The notes: generated by a model not told the origin, from the sequence alone. A stretch of DNA of 64,000 nucleotides from Batillaria attramentaria (GCA_018292915.2 JACVVK020000286.1:452001-516000), one strand, 5' to 3'; positions 22,962-35,200 are shown, counted from the stretch's first letter. A program made the numbers and translations.

Positions 22962-24624
22962 ATGGCAAACAGAGAAGAAGGAAAAATAGCGAAGGCGTCC
23001 GGGTCACCTCCCCTGAATTCAGATTCACCTCCGTTGAAAGAAAACGCCTTCTCTGAAAGACAGCCTGATAATACAGATAGCCCCGCGTCATCTCCATTGA
23101 AAGAAAATGCTTCAAATATAAATTCGGCAAAAGAACATTCAATTTTGCCAGAAAGGCAGGACAACACCACAGCCGGACAAGCCAATGGCATCAAGGAAAA
23201 AGTAGAGAAGCATGAAATAGAGGGGACTTTAACGGTGGTGCCGAATGGCGAGATTCTCCCAGGTGTACAAGCACCAGTGATTGACAACTTGCTGAACAAA
23301 GATGTCACAAAGACGTCACCAGACAACGCTGAAGGAAAACAGCAGACAGACCCTGAACAAAGAAACAATCAAACTTCCGACGATTTCCAAAACAAGGAAG
23401 AAATAAGATATGACGGAACGGAGAAGGATTCGGATCCGGCAGAAAGCGAGCATTATGCCGGTTGCCCTACATCCCCCCAAGTCGCAACGAAGCCACCTAC
23501 GCCCCTAACACCAGGAGACCTAGATCAGAAGGGAGCTGTTGACAATTTCTTACGGCCGCTGTCTGCATTTGGGACTTCTGTTATTGTAGCACATTCAGCA
23601 TCGTCTGTGAAAAACGGTGCCCGACCCAAGGTGGTACCAAAGCCTTCGCCGGACTCATCCCCGACCAGGGGTAGGAATAAGCAAACCAAGAGAGGCACGT
23701 CTGGACAAAATGCTACAGGTGATGACCCCCGAGCAAAAAAGCGCAACCAGGGAGACGTCGGACCTACAGCTTTCCAAACAGGAGATGACTCTTCTGGCAA
23801 AGCGGTCAGGTCATCGTGCCCAAACCGTGGACAGGCCATGCCAGCAGCAAACACTAGAACCAGCACGACGTCCACCACCAACTCATTAGAACGGGGAGAC
23901 CCTGACGGTGGTGAAAAACCAGTTGCAACTGCGACAAGGTCTGCAGAAATGCCGCCCGTCATCAAGTCTGTGGACACAGAGGGATTAGACAAGCGTGCCG
24001 AAACTAATCAGGGCGACAGCAGAGCCCAAAACGCCGGAATGGATAACAGCAATGCCGACAGTCACCCCCATGACAACAGACCAAAGTCGTGTGAGGAATT
24101 GCCGGATACGTCTGTCTTGGCGGATCATGGCACAGACGGCAGTCGCAGGCTACATGCAGTAGTAGCTGCTGCATTTGCTGCATCAACAGGCTCGATGCTT
24201 TCTGAATCTAGTTCTCAGAATAAGTGTGAAAGCAGCACACCCAACGGCCATGACGGAAATTTGCCCACTTCCGCATCTTCTCTATCTGTCGCCAACTCCC
24301 CATCTTCCTCCTCTTCATCCCCAACACCAAGAGAAAGAGAAATGACGAGGACAAGGAGAAGGAGCACATCAGCTGCTTCCTCCCACCCATCTTGTCCTCC
24401 CCGTGTTCTGTACCCAAGATTGGGGATCCGGCTCTCGGCTTCCAAGTACACACTCTTCGACCCTGACCACACCCTGGATGAAGACCCATTCCATGGGACG
24501 AGGGATGACCCACCGACCGCAGCGCGACCCTTCACCACCGATGAACTGGGACCCCACGTTCATTTTCCTCGGCCGATGCAAGTCCGTGCGCAGGACGTGC
24601 CCCATTACATAGACGTGGATTTGG
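22962..24624 (+). CDS. Gene B exon 1: long disordered N-terminal region of a RING-finger protein
   Basis: This is the first coding exon of gene B, which joins 22962-24624, 25147-25202, 26222-26273 and 27276-27499 into an exact 664-residue frame. The start is the first ATG of the frame. The 554 residues encoded are rich in S, T, P, N, D, E and K with no recognised domain. Near the N-terminus a segment of about 25 residues is imperfectly duplicated (SPPLKENA...ERQPDNT and SPLKENA...ERQDNT). A poly-Ser run with a basic RTRRR stretch lies near residues 450-470. Donor GTAGGT at 24625 leaves phase 1. The frame would run on to 24698 if unspliced. The role is inferred only from the RING exon. Confidence 0.85.
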
Positions 24625-25146
24625 GTAGGTCACATTCTGCCCTACTATACCCTGACACTACCTTTGGTATACTACGATCCACATGGTCACTACTTTAATT
24701 TCGGGATTTTCATCAAAATGACATGGCGGTGCGGACAATCAAAATACACGTGCAAAAAATTACTTTGTTTAAATTTATTTTTTTGAACACATAGACTGTT
24801 TCTTTCAGTCATTTAATCATTAAACTGGCATTTTGTGTTTACACGGAAAGACTTGCGAGAATGCAGATACTCCCATCTGCTTTTGTCGCGCTTTAAAAGA
24901 ACAAATGAGAAATTGTTTAGTTTTCCAGTTTTTTTTTTTTTTTTTTTTTTAAACTGTGTTTAGTTTTCATCCTTAGACTTAGCGGGTCTCAAATGGCTGA
25001 TTGCAGAACAAAAAGTTCACTACACGCAGGTATATATACGTTATTGAAATATCAATGTAATATCAAGGTTTATGTTTACATTGTTTACACATGTTTCCCC
25101 CTGTTAGGAAGCTGTGACAAATGTTGATGTTATTACTCTTTTGCAG

Positions 25147-25202
25147 ATCCTCAAAGACAACTCTGGGGTGCATCTGATATCCATAACCATCACAGTGGTC
25201 AG
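25147..25202 (+). CDS. Gene B exon 2 (micro-exon)
   Basis: This 56-base exon lies between acceptor ttgcag (ending 25146) and donor GTGAGC (25203). It enters in phase 1 and leaves in phase 0, as in gene A. It encodes about 19 residues with a His-rich end (residues 555-573). Confidence 0.75.
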
Positions 25203-25439
25203 GTGAGCACGAGACATACACTCTACGAAATGACATTAATAGTTTTATTTCCAGGTTTTAGACTCGGTAAATCATCCTGTGGTTCAGTCCGTCCTCACAG
25301 ACCTGTCCGCACATCTGTTCCCAAACCTGCCACATTGTCGTATGAATACTGGCACACTGCCTCATTAAAGTGGGGAGTTGTACAAAGTCGTTGTTTGTAT
25401 TGTTGTTGCTGCGGCTGATTTAGTTTCTGTAGGATTACA

Positions 25440-25672
25440 GTCAAAGTGTTCCATTGGGAGTTTGAAAAGTCAGCATGAAGGTGCAGCGTCTCCTGCATGT
25501 CCTAGGTTTTCACTGCCCCGTAGACCAGTTTGCATCGTTTGTTCAATGTGACATTTTTCTTTTTTTGATCAGTGGAGGCACGTCCTTATTAGCAAGTTTG
25601 TAGGTAGCGCGACGTTAAGTAACTATACTCACTCAGTCACTCACTCAGTCACTCACTCAGAAAGTTCCACGA
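25440..25672 (-). repeat. Dispersed repeat, inverted partner of 27584-27775
   Basis: The stretch holds GGTGCAGCGTCTCCTGCATG, CCTAGG, CCCCGTAGA, CAGTTTGCATC and a TCACTCAC run. The reverse complement of 27584-27775 contains the same blocks in the same order. The two copies flank the third and fourth coding exons of gene B in opposite orientation. Confidence 0.75.
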
Positions 25673-26032
25673 ATCTAAAAAATAAACAATTGTGTGAAAA
25701 TGAAGGATGAGAATAAAATTCTTACCTGGATGCTGACTATGTCACGGCTCTGCAGTTGCCCATTGCATTGTGCTCACCGATAAGCCTGAAAAGACAAACA
25801 CAATGCTACTCACATAGCATGAACTCGGTTTAGCCTTCTGCATGCGAAGAACCTATTTTCCGAAGGCAGGTTTACCAGTTCCCTGTTGCATGCGCTGGTC
25901 TAAAAATACCACTAGCACTGTCGCACACACTTTTGCACTTTTATCACCCGTATAAAGCAATGCGCCATGGCATTTTTTTTTTTTTTTTTTTTCGGGGGGG
26001 GGGGGGTTAATTGTAAAAAAAAAAGGGAGTTG

Positions 26033-26114
26033 TAACCACCAAGAAGTTAGCTGGTTAGGGCTTAACGCCGCGCAAACAACAAGACCATATCGCGGCTAAG
26101 TAACCACCAAGAAG
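26033..26114. mobile_element. 54-bp insertion with 14-bp target-site duplication
   Basis: TAACCACCAAGAAG occurs at 26033-26046 and again at 26101-26114. Between the copies sits a 54-base segment (26047-26100) containing the dispersed core TTAGGGCTTAACGCCGCGCA and ending CGCGGCTAAG. The duplication marks the exact ends of a very short member of the core family, probably a truncated or minimal non-autonomous element. Confidence 0.8.
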
Positions 26115-26221
26115 CAAATGAAACAAACTGAGTGCCGTTAAATTTGATCTGTATAGCTCTTGGTTTTGCCAGCATGAATAAAAGTACTCATACAGTTTCC
26201 TTCATATTTCTACTGTTTCAG

Positions 26222-26273
26222 AACCAAGAAACAGGACAGACGGCCCAGGCGGAGGGACACCAAACCCCTCCCA
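26222..26273 (+). CDS. Gene B exon 3 (micro-exon)
   Basis: This 52-base exon lies between acceptor tgtttcag (ending 26221) and donor GTAAGG (26274). It enters in phase 0 and leaves in phase 1. It encodes residues 574-590, a polar linker. It is one of only two frame-keeping connectors between exon 2 and the RING exon. Confidence 0.75.
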
Positions 26274-26454
26274 GTAAGGCGTATCTTTTCACTTAGTCGT
26301 AATGGAGGGATACCCCACGGTTGTCTCTCAGGGAAGTGTTTAGTAAAGTTTGGAGTTAAAAATAAGGTTAAAGATACAAGTGCTTCATTTTCGAGCAGTT
26401 TATAAGAGAGATTTAGAGAAATATGCCATAGGAATATGTACGTATTTCACTACA

Positions 26455-27085
26455 TAACAGAATGCGAGAACGGGTGTATTTCATTGTAGGTGCTCCAGGA
26501 GTACATGTTTCACTGTGAGCGGCAGTGAGTACAAATATTACATAGCAGAATGTGAGAGGTGTATTTCACTGTAGGTGCCATCGGAGTACATGTTTACATA
26601 ACAGAATGCGAGAACAGGTGTATTTCACTGCAAGTGTCATAGGAGTACATGTTTCACTGTAAGCGGCAGTGAGTACAAATATTACATAACAGAATGCGAG
26701 AACGGGTGTATTTCACTGTAAGTGTCATAGGAGTACGTGTTTCACGGTAAGCGGCAGTGAGTACAAATTAATATTATACGTGTATAACAGAATGTGAGAG
26801 GTGTATTTCACTGTAAGTGTCATAGGAGTACATGTTTCACGGTAAGCGGCAGTGAGTACAAATTAATATTATACGTGTATAACAGAATGTGAGAGGTGTA
26901 TTTCACTGTAAGTGTCATAGGAGTACATGTTTCACGGTAAGCGGCAGTGAGTACAAATTAATATTATACGTGTATAACAGAATGTGAGAGGTGTATTTCA
27001 CTGTAAGTGTCATAGGAGTACATGTTTCACTGTAAGCGGCAGTGAGTACAAATATTATTGTACACAACAGAATGCGTGAACGGCT
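26455..27085. repeat. Minisatellite of about 90-bp units in gene B intron 3
   Basis: Seven to eight units begin AACAGAATGYGAGA, pass through GTGTATTTCACTGTAAGTGT and GGAGTACATGTTTCAC, and end in GCGGCAGTGAGTACAAAT. Some units carry an added TTAATATTATACGTGT segment, and one is shortened. They fill most of the 1,002-base intron between 26274 and 27275. Confidence 0.9.
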
Positions 27086-27275
27086 GTACAGGGCAGCTGT
27101 GTGTGGACAAGGGGGAGACAATCAACGCTGATGGATCGGACAACATCAGCGCCTCTGTGTACAAAATTAAAGGCTTTAAGACATCATTATAAAGCGTAGA
27201 ATGAAAGACGCATATTACAGATAACACCTCTACTAATGCTGTACTTTATGTTGATGATACTTATGTGTGTGTCAG

Positions 27276-27499
27276 GCCAAGAGCTGTTGCATCACGTGCT
27301 GCATCACTGCGGCTTGGACCAGGAACATGGAGCTTCTGGGCATGACCATTCCTGCCAACTGTGTCATCGGAACCGTGCCAATGTTCGGCTCTTTAACTGC
27401 CACCACGTCGTCATCTGTTCCTCCTGCGCCCCTTCATGCGTCAGATGTCCGCGATGTGGGCAGATCATCTTGGCCTACTATCGTTTTCCAGACCCGTAG
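27276..27499 (+). CDS. Gene B exon 4: C-terminal RING finger (C3HC4)
   Basis: The terminal exon starts after acceptor gtgtgtcag (ending 27275), in phase 1, and ends at TAG 27497-27499. It encodes residues 591-664. The RING ligands are C617, C620, C632, H634, C638, C641, C648 and C651, giving C-x2-C-x11-C-x-H-x3-C-x2-C-x6-C-x2-C, the spacing of IAP-type RINGs. A His-rich segment precedes it and a tail of 13 residues follows. A strong donor-like GTAAGC lies at 27511, 11 bases after the stop, so the 3' untranslated region may be spliced. Confidence 0.87.
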
Positions 27500-27583
27500 T
27501 CTGATGGGAGGTAAGCTAACAACACTTGATACGCTTTGTCAGCTCATTACCACGTAATACACCAGCTTGCATTTACTTTTGTG

Positions 27584-27790
27584 AGTGAGTGAGTTTTTAG
27601 GGCGTAAAGTAGCCGCGCAAGTCACAAAGACTAATTCGCGACTGAGTGTGCCTGCACTACATGAAAAAAAATGTAACATTGGACAAAGGATGCAAACTGA
27701 TCTACGGGGCGGTAGAAACCTAGGACATGCAGGAGACGCTGCACCTTCATGCTAATTTCTCGAACTCCCGATTACAAAAAAGCGCAGAAA
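27584..27790 (+). repeat. Dispersed repeat, GTGAGTGAGT-headed
   Basis: It starts GTGAGTGAGTGAGTTTTTAG and a degenerate core (GGGCGTAAAGTAGCCGCGCA), then runs into CCTAGGACATGCAGGAGACG. It is homologous in inverse orientation to 25440-25672, and its head matches 56946-57005. Confidence 0.75.
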
Positions 27791-28519
27791 ACAAATAGCA
27801 ATTACAAGTAGGTAAAACAAAGAGAAATACTAAGCGCATATACAGCAAATATGCAGTGAAGCTTATCATCTCCTAGGCGCAAAAAAATTCAGTTTGCAGC
27901 AGCATTTGCTTTTGGTGAATCTTACCCACATTTCGGTAAAATAAACCATTTCACGTGCTCCAAGCAACCAAAGTTGGCAACATATTCCGTGTGAAATAAA
28001 ATAAAAAATAAAATAAAAATTCGCATTCGCATATTTTTTTCTGTAGGTTTATGCTTTTAGAGCTGGAAAATTTGCACCGAAGTAGGAAAATTTTGGAGTA
28101 ATAAAAGTAATTTATGTGTCCCAAACAATCCACACATGTAGAAGTTTCTTACAGTAAAACAAGATTTATTTCCAACCAGTGATCTTTGGGATTTTACTTA
28201 CTGCTGCAATGTATCATTATCATTGTAATGTTTCGCACGCGTAGTAATTTAGAGTCAGCACTCATGCAAGTCCCAATAAGTTATCCACGAACGTTCTGAG
28301 GGAGATAATTTCTGAGTTACTTTTTGTTTTTGTCAGCAGCAGCGGCTGGTGTCACCCACGTGAAGACGGATGTAAACGAGCCTTTTCAAAGGGACTTCAC
28401 TTCACTTCAACAGAAAGCGTGGGATGCCCACTAGTTTCATACTGTACAGTCGCCATCTTAAACGCTCGTCATTTGGCTGCATTGCTTCATGTAACAGACT
28501 GCATGATCAGAACATGGTA

Positions 28520-29690
28520 ATTTTAGACCATATTGTCATCTGTGTTCACTGACATCAGCTGATCAGCAAAAGATCTGCATGCGTGATGGAAACACATGGG
28601 GGGGGGGGGGGGGGATGTGGGAGGTGCATAAAACAAAAATATTAAAATGCTATTTTACAGAACTGGTGTTTTGTCTGTGGTTCAGCTATGGGGGAGGAGT
28701 GGGAGTTGGGGGGGGGGGGGTAGGTTGTGACACTCTTGCTTTGAAAGGCAGTGTAAAAGAACTTAGGAGGAAAAATGTTCATGTTTCCCTTCAGCAGAGG
28801 GACAGCACATTTCAGAGCACTGCATGATGTGTAGGTAATTTGTGTTGTTCAGTCTTTCCCTCAGCTGAGGGACAATGATGTGGGGTTTATCAACAGTACC
28901 AAACCCATGTGAGAGTTTCTTTCTCATAACTTGTAAATGTCCATGCATTGTCCACAGCCGCTATATTGTTGTCAGTAGCATGTCATGCAGCTTATCTGTT
29001 ATTATAATTGTACAGTTTCTGTCAGCTAATGAATCGATTTCCTGTGATCAGCTGGACACTAGACATAATTAATTAATTATTCAGCCAGAGATCCAGTATT
29101 CAGCATGGGGTTTCAGCGTACAGGAGAAGTAGTCATGTCCTACCGACACTAAAGTGCAGTGCATACAATTAGATTGTTTTATTGTTTTGTATGGAATACC
29201 GAATGACTGATTGCGATTCCGCCCGGCGCCGTGAGACACCGAGTGCCATTTAGACAAAGGCCCTTTTGTCGGCGGCCTATGCCCCAGAAGGGGCAAAAGG
29301 CGAGAGTGAGTGAGTGAGTGAGTGAGTGACTGAATGATTAGAAGATTGTAGATTCATACTATATTGTCAGCTGTGTTCACTGCCTGCTGCTACGTCAAAA
29401 GATCCACATGCTTGGCGGAGACATAATTATGGGAGTTGGGGATGTGAGATGGGCGTGTTTTTGCCAGTTTAGTGCAGGCAAAACGAAAACATGCTTTTGC
29501 GAGACTGTTTTGAAGAAACGGTGTTTTGTCTGTAGCTCAGCTATGGAGGGGAAGGTTGTGATATTCTGCTTTGGACTTACGAGGGCAAAATGCTCAAGTT
29601 CAGCGTTTCCGTCGGCAGAGGGAACAATGAAATTTTAAAGCACTCTGTATAAATATGTAGATATTATGGTGACTGCCATATTTATAATTG
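28520..29690. repeat. Two diverged direct copies of a roughly 300-bp segment
   Basis: About 28520-28850 and 29340-29690 share blocks in order: CATATTGTCA-type, CTGTGTTCACTG, AAAAGATC, GGTGTTTTGTCTGT, CAGCTATGG and GGTTGTGA, then a CAGAGGGA block and AGCACT. The copies are diverged and offset by roughly 830 bases. The DNA between them holds another dispersed repeat. Confidence 0.6.
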
Positions 29691-29758
29691 TTTTATGTTA
29701 ATTGTATAGAGATGACAAACCTAAAAATGAAATGATGTACATACTTTACAGATAGCTG

Positions 29759-29760
<2 letters not shown>

Positions 29761-29799
<39 letters not shown>
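29761..29799. repeat. (GA)n microsatellite
   Basis: About 19 GA units. Confidence 0.95.
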
Positions 29800-29803
<4 letters not shown>

Positions 29804-30004
29804 CCATGGCACTGTGTCACTCTGATGTATGTCTTCCATAGGCGGTGCTTCTGAGCCGATTTCACACGGGAGTGTTTTGAGTCAATTTTTTTTCTCCCGT
29901 GTTTCTCGTGTAACGTGTGGCTACAACATGCCTTTGTCTTATTTTGTTCCAGGAGCGTGTTTTGAACTGTTCTCCATGTTTGTGCGAACAGAAACGTTTC
30001 TTAT

Positions 30005-30120
30005 GTAGGTGGGTGGGTGTCTGGGAGTTTAACGTCCTTAACGTAAGGGTAATATCAAAGACAGGGCAACGATCCGAGCATTGAAAGTCCAATTCTCTAC
30101 CATTCTGCTATCCCGGCTCC
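30005..30120 (-). mobile_element. tRNA-derived SINE, internally deleted copy
   Basis: The minus-strand copy keeps the tail (GTGGGTGGGTGTCTGGGAGT on the plus strand), part of the body (ATATCAAAGACAGGGCAACG) and the A-box end (CTCTACCATTCTGC...CCCGGCT). It lacks the B-box region found in the full copy at 16324-16501. Confidence 0.75.
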
Positions 30121-30423
30121 CCCGTTTCTTATGTGCCATCAGCCTTAGCAGTGTGTTGGACAAAGCATCGATGTATTCAAGAAGATTAAGGGATACCGTG
30201 TTGAAGGCATGGATTGGTTTATGGGGATGGTGAGTTTCCGGTAGACCATATGAGGAAAGACAAACTCTGCAGTAAGTTATGGCTAACTTTCCACAGGAAG
30301 CAGACAGGCGTGTACAACTGAAAATGCATGCTACTTTAGGTTAACCGAGCTCATTGCATTTTAGGTCGTTCTAGTAATGTTGGAACAGGGTAATTATTCA
30401 CATCAATTGTGTAACATTTTCAA

Positions 30424-30790
30424 GTTAGTTAGTTAGTTAGGGCTTAACGCCGCGCAAGCAACAAAAACTATTTCGCTGCAATACAGAGTCCCTTACTGCC
30501 AGGTTCTTTAAAACATAAAATATGTCCAGCGTAAAACATGATGTAAATATGTATTAATAATCCGTTTGGCTAAAATAAGAAGATCACATACAATAGTAAT
30601 TTCTTTCTTAGACTGTGAAAGGCTCAGAGGATAAAGCTATACCACAGACTGTATTGCACGAATGTCTATATTTTGTAGAAGAGGTTGGACTCTTTGAGGA
30701 AGCTGGTCGGAGGGGGGGGGGGAACCATCCCTGAACAACACCTTCAGTGAGTCCGCACAATATTAACATTTTGAAGGTTCTGGAACTTAG
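30424..30790 (+). repeat. Dispersed repeat with GGCTTAACGCCGCGCAAG core, longer copy
   Basis: Same block order as 7212-7660: an AGTTAGTTAGTTAG head, the core, a TCCCTTACTGCCAGGTTCTT block, TAAAACATGATGTAAATA, and a CATCCCTGAACA block. Confidence 0.65.
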
Positions 30791-30951
30791 AAACGTATCG
30801 CGAACAAACCAGAGAATGTTCTTTTTCTAGGGTTGATATTGCTTCACCGGTCGGATGTTTCAGGAATATTACCACAAATTGTTTATGTATGTCAAGACTG
30901 CATTTACCATTGCAAATTACTGATTTGTACCTGTTACCTTTGTGCTTTATT

Positions 30952-31290
<339 letters not shown>

Positions 31291-31649
31291 GTATTATGTC
31301 GTTATTCAGGTGTCTGTTTAATTCCATGCAAAAACACAAATAAACAGAATGACTAAACACGCATATTGTTGTTTGTTAAACCTTTAACCTTTCAGAACAC
31401 ATCAGACATTGTACTGGCTCTAAGAATCAAAATCGAATATTTGTTGCACCGTGGTCTGCAAACATCGTCTGTTCTTCGACATGATCGAGTCTGGACTGAC
31501 GCAGCATCGAAAGTGGCGCAGTGCAAATCATAACACTTACCAGTAAAACTGTTCTCTTCGAGTCAGGGGAGGTAAAACACAGCACAACACGGATTACGCG
31601 AAAGAATCAATGAAACCGCGCTGAGTTCACTGCGAACTCAGCTGTTACA

Positions 31650-31651
31650 GC

Positions 31652-31722
<71 letters not shown>
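31650..31722. repeat. (CT)n(CA)n microsatellite
   Basis: About 13 CT units run into about 24 CA units. This is a mirror orientation of the GT/GA compounds at 30954-31289. Confidence 0.95.
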
Positions 31723-31724
<2 letters not shown>

Positions 31725-32645
31725 ACGGGACCTGTCACTGCTGGTGACGTGACACAACTCTGTGCAGCACTCACACGAAATAAAAATGACAACACACTTC
31801 CTGAGTGACAATAAAGAACCTGATGACCTAAATGAGGCAAATCATCATGAACAACAAATCGACTGTGTTAACTTGAACCACTTGAAAGCTGCGGCCTCCC
31901 AGCAGAACGACACCACTATAGCAGGAAATTATCCTTTGGTCGGGCATCTGAACGCTTTTCGCAACATAAACAATAGATCTTTATGCGTTGGGTCACTCCG
32001 TCTACAAAAGTAAACACGGTAGAAAGCTAGCCTCCAAAGGTATGCATATGGTTTAAATTTGCCGCTAAATTGTGTACTTCCGCGGTTGGGAGGTGTTATG
32101 ATCTGGCAGTTTCCCGGCACTTCCGGTTAGCAGAAAGCGCCGCTTTGTGGACACAGTGGTACATCAGACGATCGAAAGTGAAGAGTACGAGTCTGCATAG
32201 GCAGAGTTCATCAAGACACGAACACATTGAAAAATAGAATGTACAGAATGTCTGACAACGGACGAAAACAGCCGACTCCCCACCGTGGTGTCATCGATCT
32301 GTGCGCATCACGTGACGTGTGTATCATGGCGTCTTGAGTTGATGAAAGTAATTTCTCGGGGTTTTAAGCATGCTTAACTGCAAAAAGGTACCGTGATATC
32401 GTCAAGGTAATGCATTAAGACCCGAGGATGAATACTCGGTCACACCATCTTGTTTGAACTGTTTAAACACATGACAAGAAAGGCCTACACGCCACAGATT
32501 TACAGGCCTTTTCTCCAGACCTTATTCCACACATGTACACTTTACAGACCCCTTCTTCTGTCAACAGGTCATATTGTGACGTTATCTGAAGTCATCTGTG
32601 AGTTGGAATCAAGAAGAAGTACACCGAAGGGACCTGGGCAGTACC

Positions 32646-34674
32646 ATGGACGCGAAACAGGAAGTGACTGGACACGCTGACGAAAGCGGCGAATCAAACA
32701 GACCTGCTGATCAGACTGATGGAAACACTGATGAAAGAGGCGAGTCAGACCGTTCTCCTGAGGAGGCTGGTGCCGTTGGAGGCAAGGGCGAGAAAATATT
32801 TAATTGTGACCTTTCAGAAAAGGAACTGATAGAGGACGATAACATTAGTGGAGCAGTTTCACAGTTCAGTTCTACGACAGAAAACAGAGTTCAGAAAACC
32901 CAGGGCTTGATGACAGCCAATGTGCCAGAATGCAACAGTGACACAAACAACAATCACGATGACTCATCCCCCAGCCAGACTGAAGCAGACGCGGCCGCTG
33001 GATCGAGAAGCCCTGCATCGGACCCCAAATTACGTAGACACGATCTGCTGCTTGAACCCAAACAACACGGAGTGTTTGGTGCAGGCTTGGCTGGCAGACA
33101 CCAGGCGGTTTACTACACTCAGGGAGTTGCCAGGAGATCCAACCTCCAGACTGCTGCGAGTCATGTGCAAAATGATTACGAACATTCTGCACAAATTTCA
33201 CCGAAAGAGAATCTTGGCACTGCTGTTGAAAAAAATTCCTCAGCTGAAAGACCAGGGAAGCAGGGCCCAAGTACCTTCATGGATTCTAACCAGCACACCC
33301 TGTCGGACCACGCTACTGTAAGCCCTCAAATCGACCCTAACAGAAGCAGCCCACAGCCACGGAAACCACGAGTGCCTGACGTTTCTCCAGACGTGGGAGG
33401 GGGACAGGTCCCACCAGAAATCAGCATGAAGTTTCCTGGCCTCGGTCGACCCAGAGAGAAGAAATCTTCACATGTAGGTGCAAGCGAAGACGAGCAGGGT
33501 GTATCCGTGCAGAACTCGTACAAGAATTTACAAGACCCAAAGGGGACTGGAAACACTTTAGAACAGGACATGGGTAAACTTCTGATGCTGACAGTCGATG
33601 ACTGTCCATGGGCAGACTCAATAGAGTCCGAAAATTTCAGTGCAGACGACTCAGCTGAAAATTTCAGTACAGATGAGAAAATGCGCCCAGGTGCAATTGT
33701 ACCCACCAACACAGATGCGAAGTTTCAAGATCCAGCAGAAGAACCAGCAAAAGGTGACAAAAATCACGCTGCAGGGTATGAGGCAAAAGACAAGCAGAAC
33801 TTTTATCTTGTCAGTGATGTCGAAAAAATGCCGTTTAATACTCAAGCCTCAAACAAGCTTGAGGGTTGCCAGGATGGACAAGATTATATTCTCGATAACA
33901 TCGTTTGTAAAGAAAGACAATATAAGGCCATTGGTATCAAGCTACTTTCGTCTATGAACGAAAACTACAAAGAAACGGACCTGGAGGTATTGAACAAAGA
34001 CACTGGGTGTCGAATGCAAGAGTACTTTGAGATAAATACCTCCTACATCCCTGTACAACACTGCCCGGTTTACATGATGCCACGTGGTGGTGGTGGCAGC
34101 GATGATGGTAATGCGACACCAAATTCTGCACCCGTGACACCACCTTCTTCACCTGACAATCAACCTTCATCCAACTCAGAAGAGTCTGAACAGCATGGAG
34201 CAGCTGGTGCTTCTGTTTCTGAGCAATCACCAGCAAATGCAGATAGAGCGGTGGCGTTTGAGACACCGTCACCAGCTACTACGGGTTTTGACGCTAATCC
34301 GCCAGCGAACCAAAACACTGGATTCAACGGTGCAGCAGCCTACCCTGGCCAATCCTCTTCAGTACCTGATGAAACCGACGAAGATGGAGACCTGGAAACG
34401 GACGATGGGTCGAGAGACCGAAGCGACACCCAGGTGTCTGTTGCAGGACAGTGGCGGCCAGTTGGTCTCCAACTACCACCGCCTCTTCGTTGTCCAAGTC
34501 CACAACAGGCTCTTGCTGGCAGTCATGCCAGGATAGTGGGAAGCCGCAACCGTAGACAGTCTGCCCGAGACCGTCGACCATTTGGACAGATGGGTGGCAT
34601 GTTTGAGGAGCACCATACCAACCTCCCACCTTGTGCCTCATGCCTGGGGATCCGTTTTCGTAATACCACAATAA
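32646..34674 (+). CDS. Gene C exon 1: long disordered N-terminal region of a RING-finger protein
   Basis: This is the first coding exon of gene C, which joins 32646-34674, 35201-35259, 35685-35745 and 36219-36400 into an exact 776-residue frame. The frame is open upstream to 32598, but the first ATG is at 32646. The exon encodes 676 residues with no recognised fold: acidic at the N-terminus, a Gly-rich spot near residue 480, and S/P/N/D-rich after that. Cysteines C662 and C665 near its end (PPCASC) could pair with a C-x2-C in exon 2. A candidate 5' acceptor (tcaacag) ends at 32567. Donor GTAAGT at 34675 leaves phase 1 and is followed at once by a (TA)n tract. Confidence 0.85.
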
Positions 34675-34678
34675 GTAA

Positions 34679-34744
<66 letters not shown>
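34679..34744. repeat. (TA)n microsatellite at a splice donor
   Basis: About 33 TA units begin within the gene C intron 1 donor region (GTAAGTATATA). They extend the unspliced frame as Tyr-Ile repeats, which are not part of the protein. Confidence 0.95.
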
Positions 34745-34747
<3 letters not shown>

Positions 34748-35200
34748 TAGCCCATCTTCAGAATTAGTAAAATAAAGTGGACAAAGAGCGGGATGATCAT
34801 GGCATCACCCACATAAATAACAGGTGTGAGTTCAGAGGAATGGTCAGCATACAACACACACTCGGTTTATTTAAGCTATATATATATACAAACAAGGTGA
34901 TCACAGCATTTGGTGACTGTTAGCAAAATAAAGACCGGACTGGAACATCTGATAAACAAATGTAAAATCGATGTGTTGTGGAATGGATCTTTTTCTTGCG
35001 ACAGTAGGACAAAAACCCTCCTTAGTTGCAGCAGTACGGATTACTTTAACAACTGCAGTAATAAGAAACGCTCTTTGCCTTGTGCCGTTTGGGGTTGCCA
35101 TCTTAACGTGAAATTTGTGATAAAACTGGATGTGAGTATCCTGCTTTACTTTCGGATGCAACCTGAATCTAAACAGCTCATACTGTGGCCACTTTTGCAG

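Larger units (their letters stand above)
25203..26221. other. Gene B intron 2 with repeat insertions
   Basis: This 1,019-base intron contains an inverted copy of a dispersed repeat (about 25440-25672), a poly-T/poly-G run near 25973-26007, and a 54-bp insertion flanked by 14-bp direct repeats (26033-26114). Confidence 0.6.

Noticed and set aside
26455..27085. CRISPR-like array
   Set aside because: Units are contiguous tandem repeats without unique spacers, inside an intron of an animal gene.
32598..32645. N-terminal extension of gene C from a GTG
   Set aside because: Animal nuclear genes start at ATG; the first ATG is at 32646 and an acceptor lies just upstream. The same reasoning excludes the TTG-initiated extensions of gene D (51376) and the LINE ORF (11810).
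34675..34775. Tyr-Ile repeat tail on the gene C first ORF
   Set aside because: It lies beyond the GTAAGT donor and is the translated (TA)n intron. The same holds for the LYCIV tail after 53503 in gene D.
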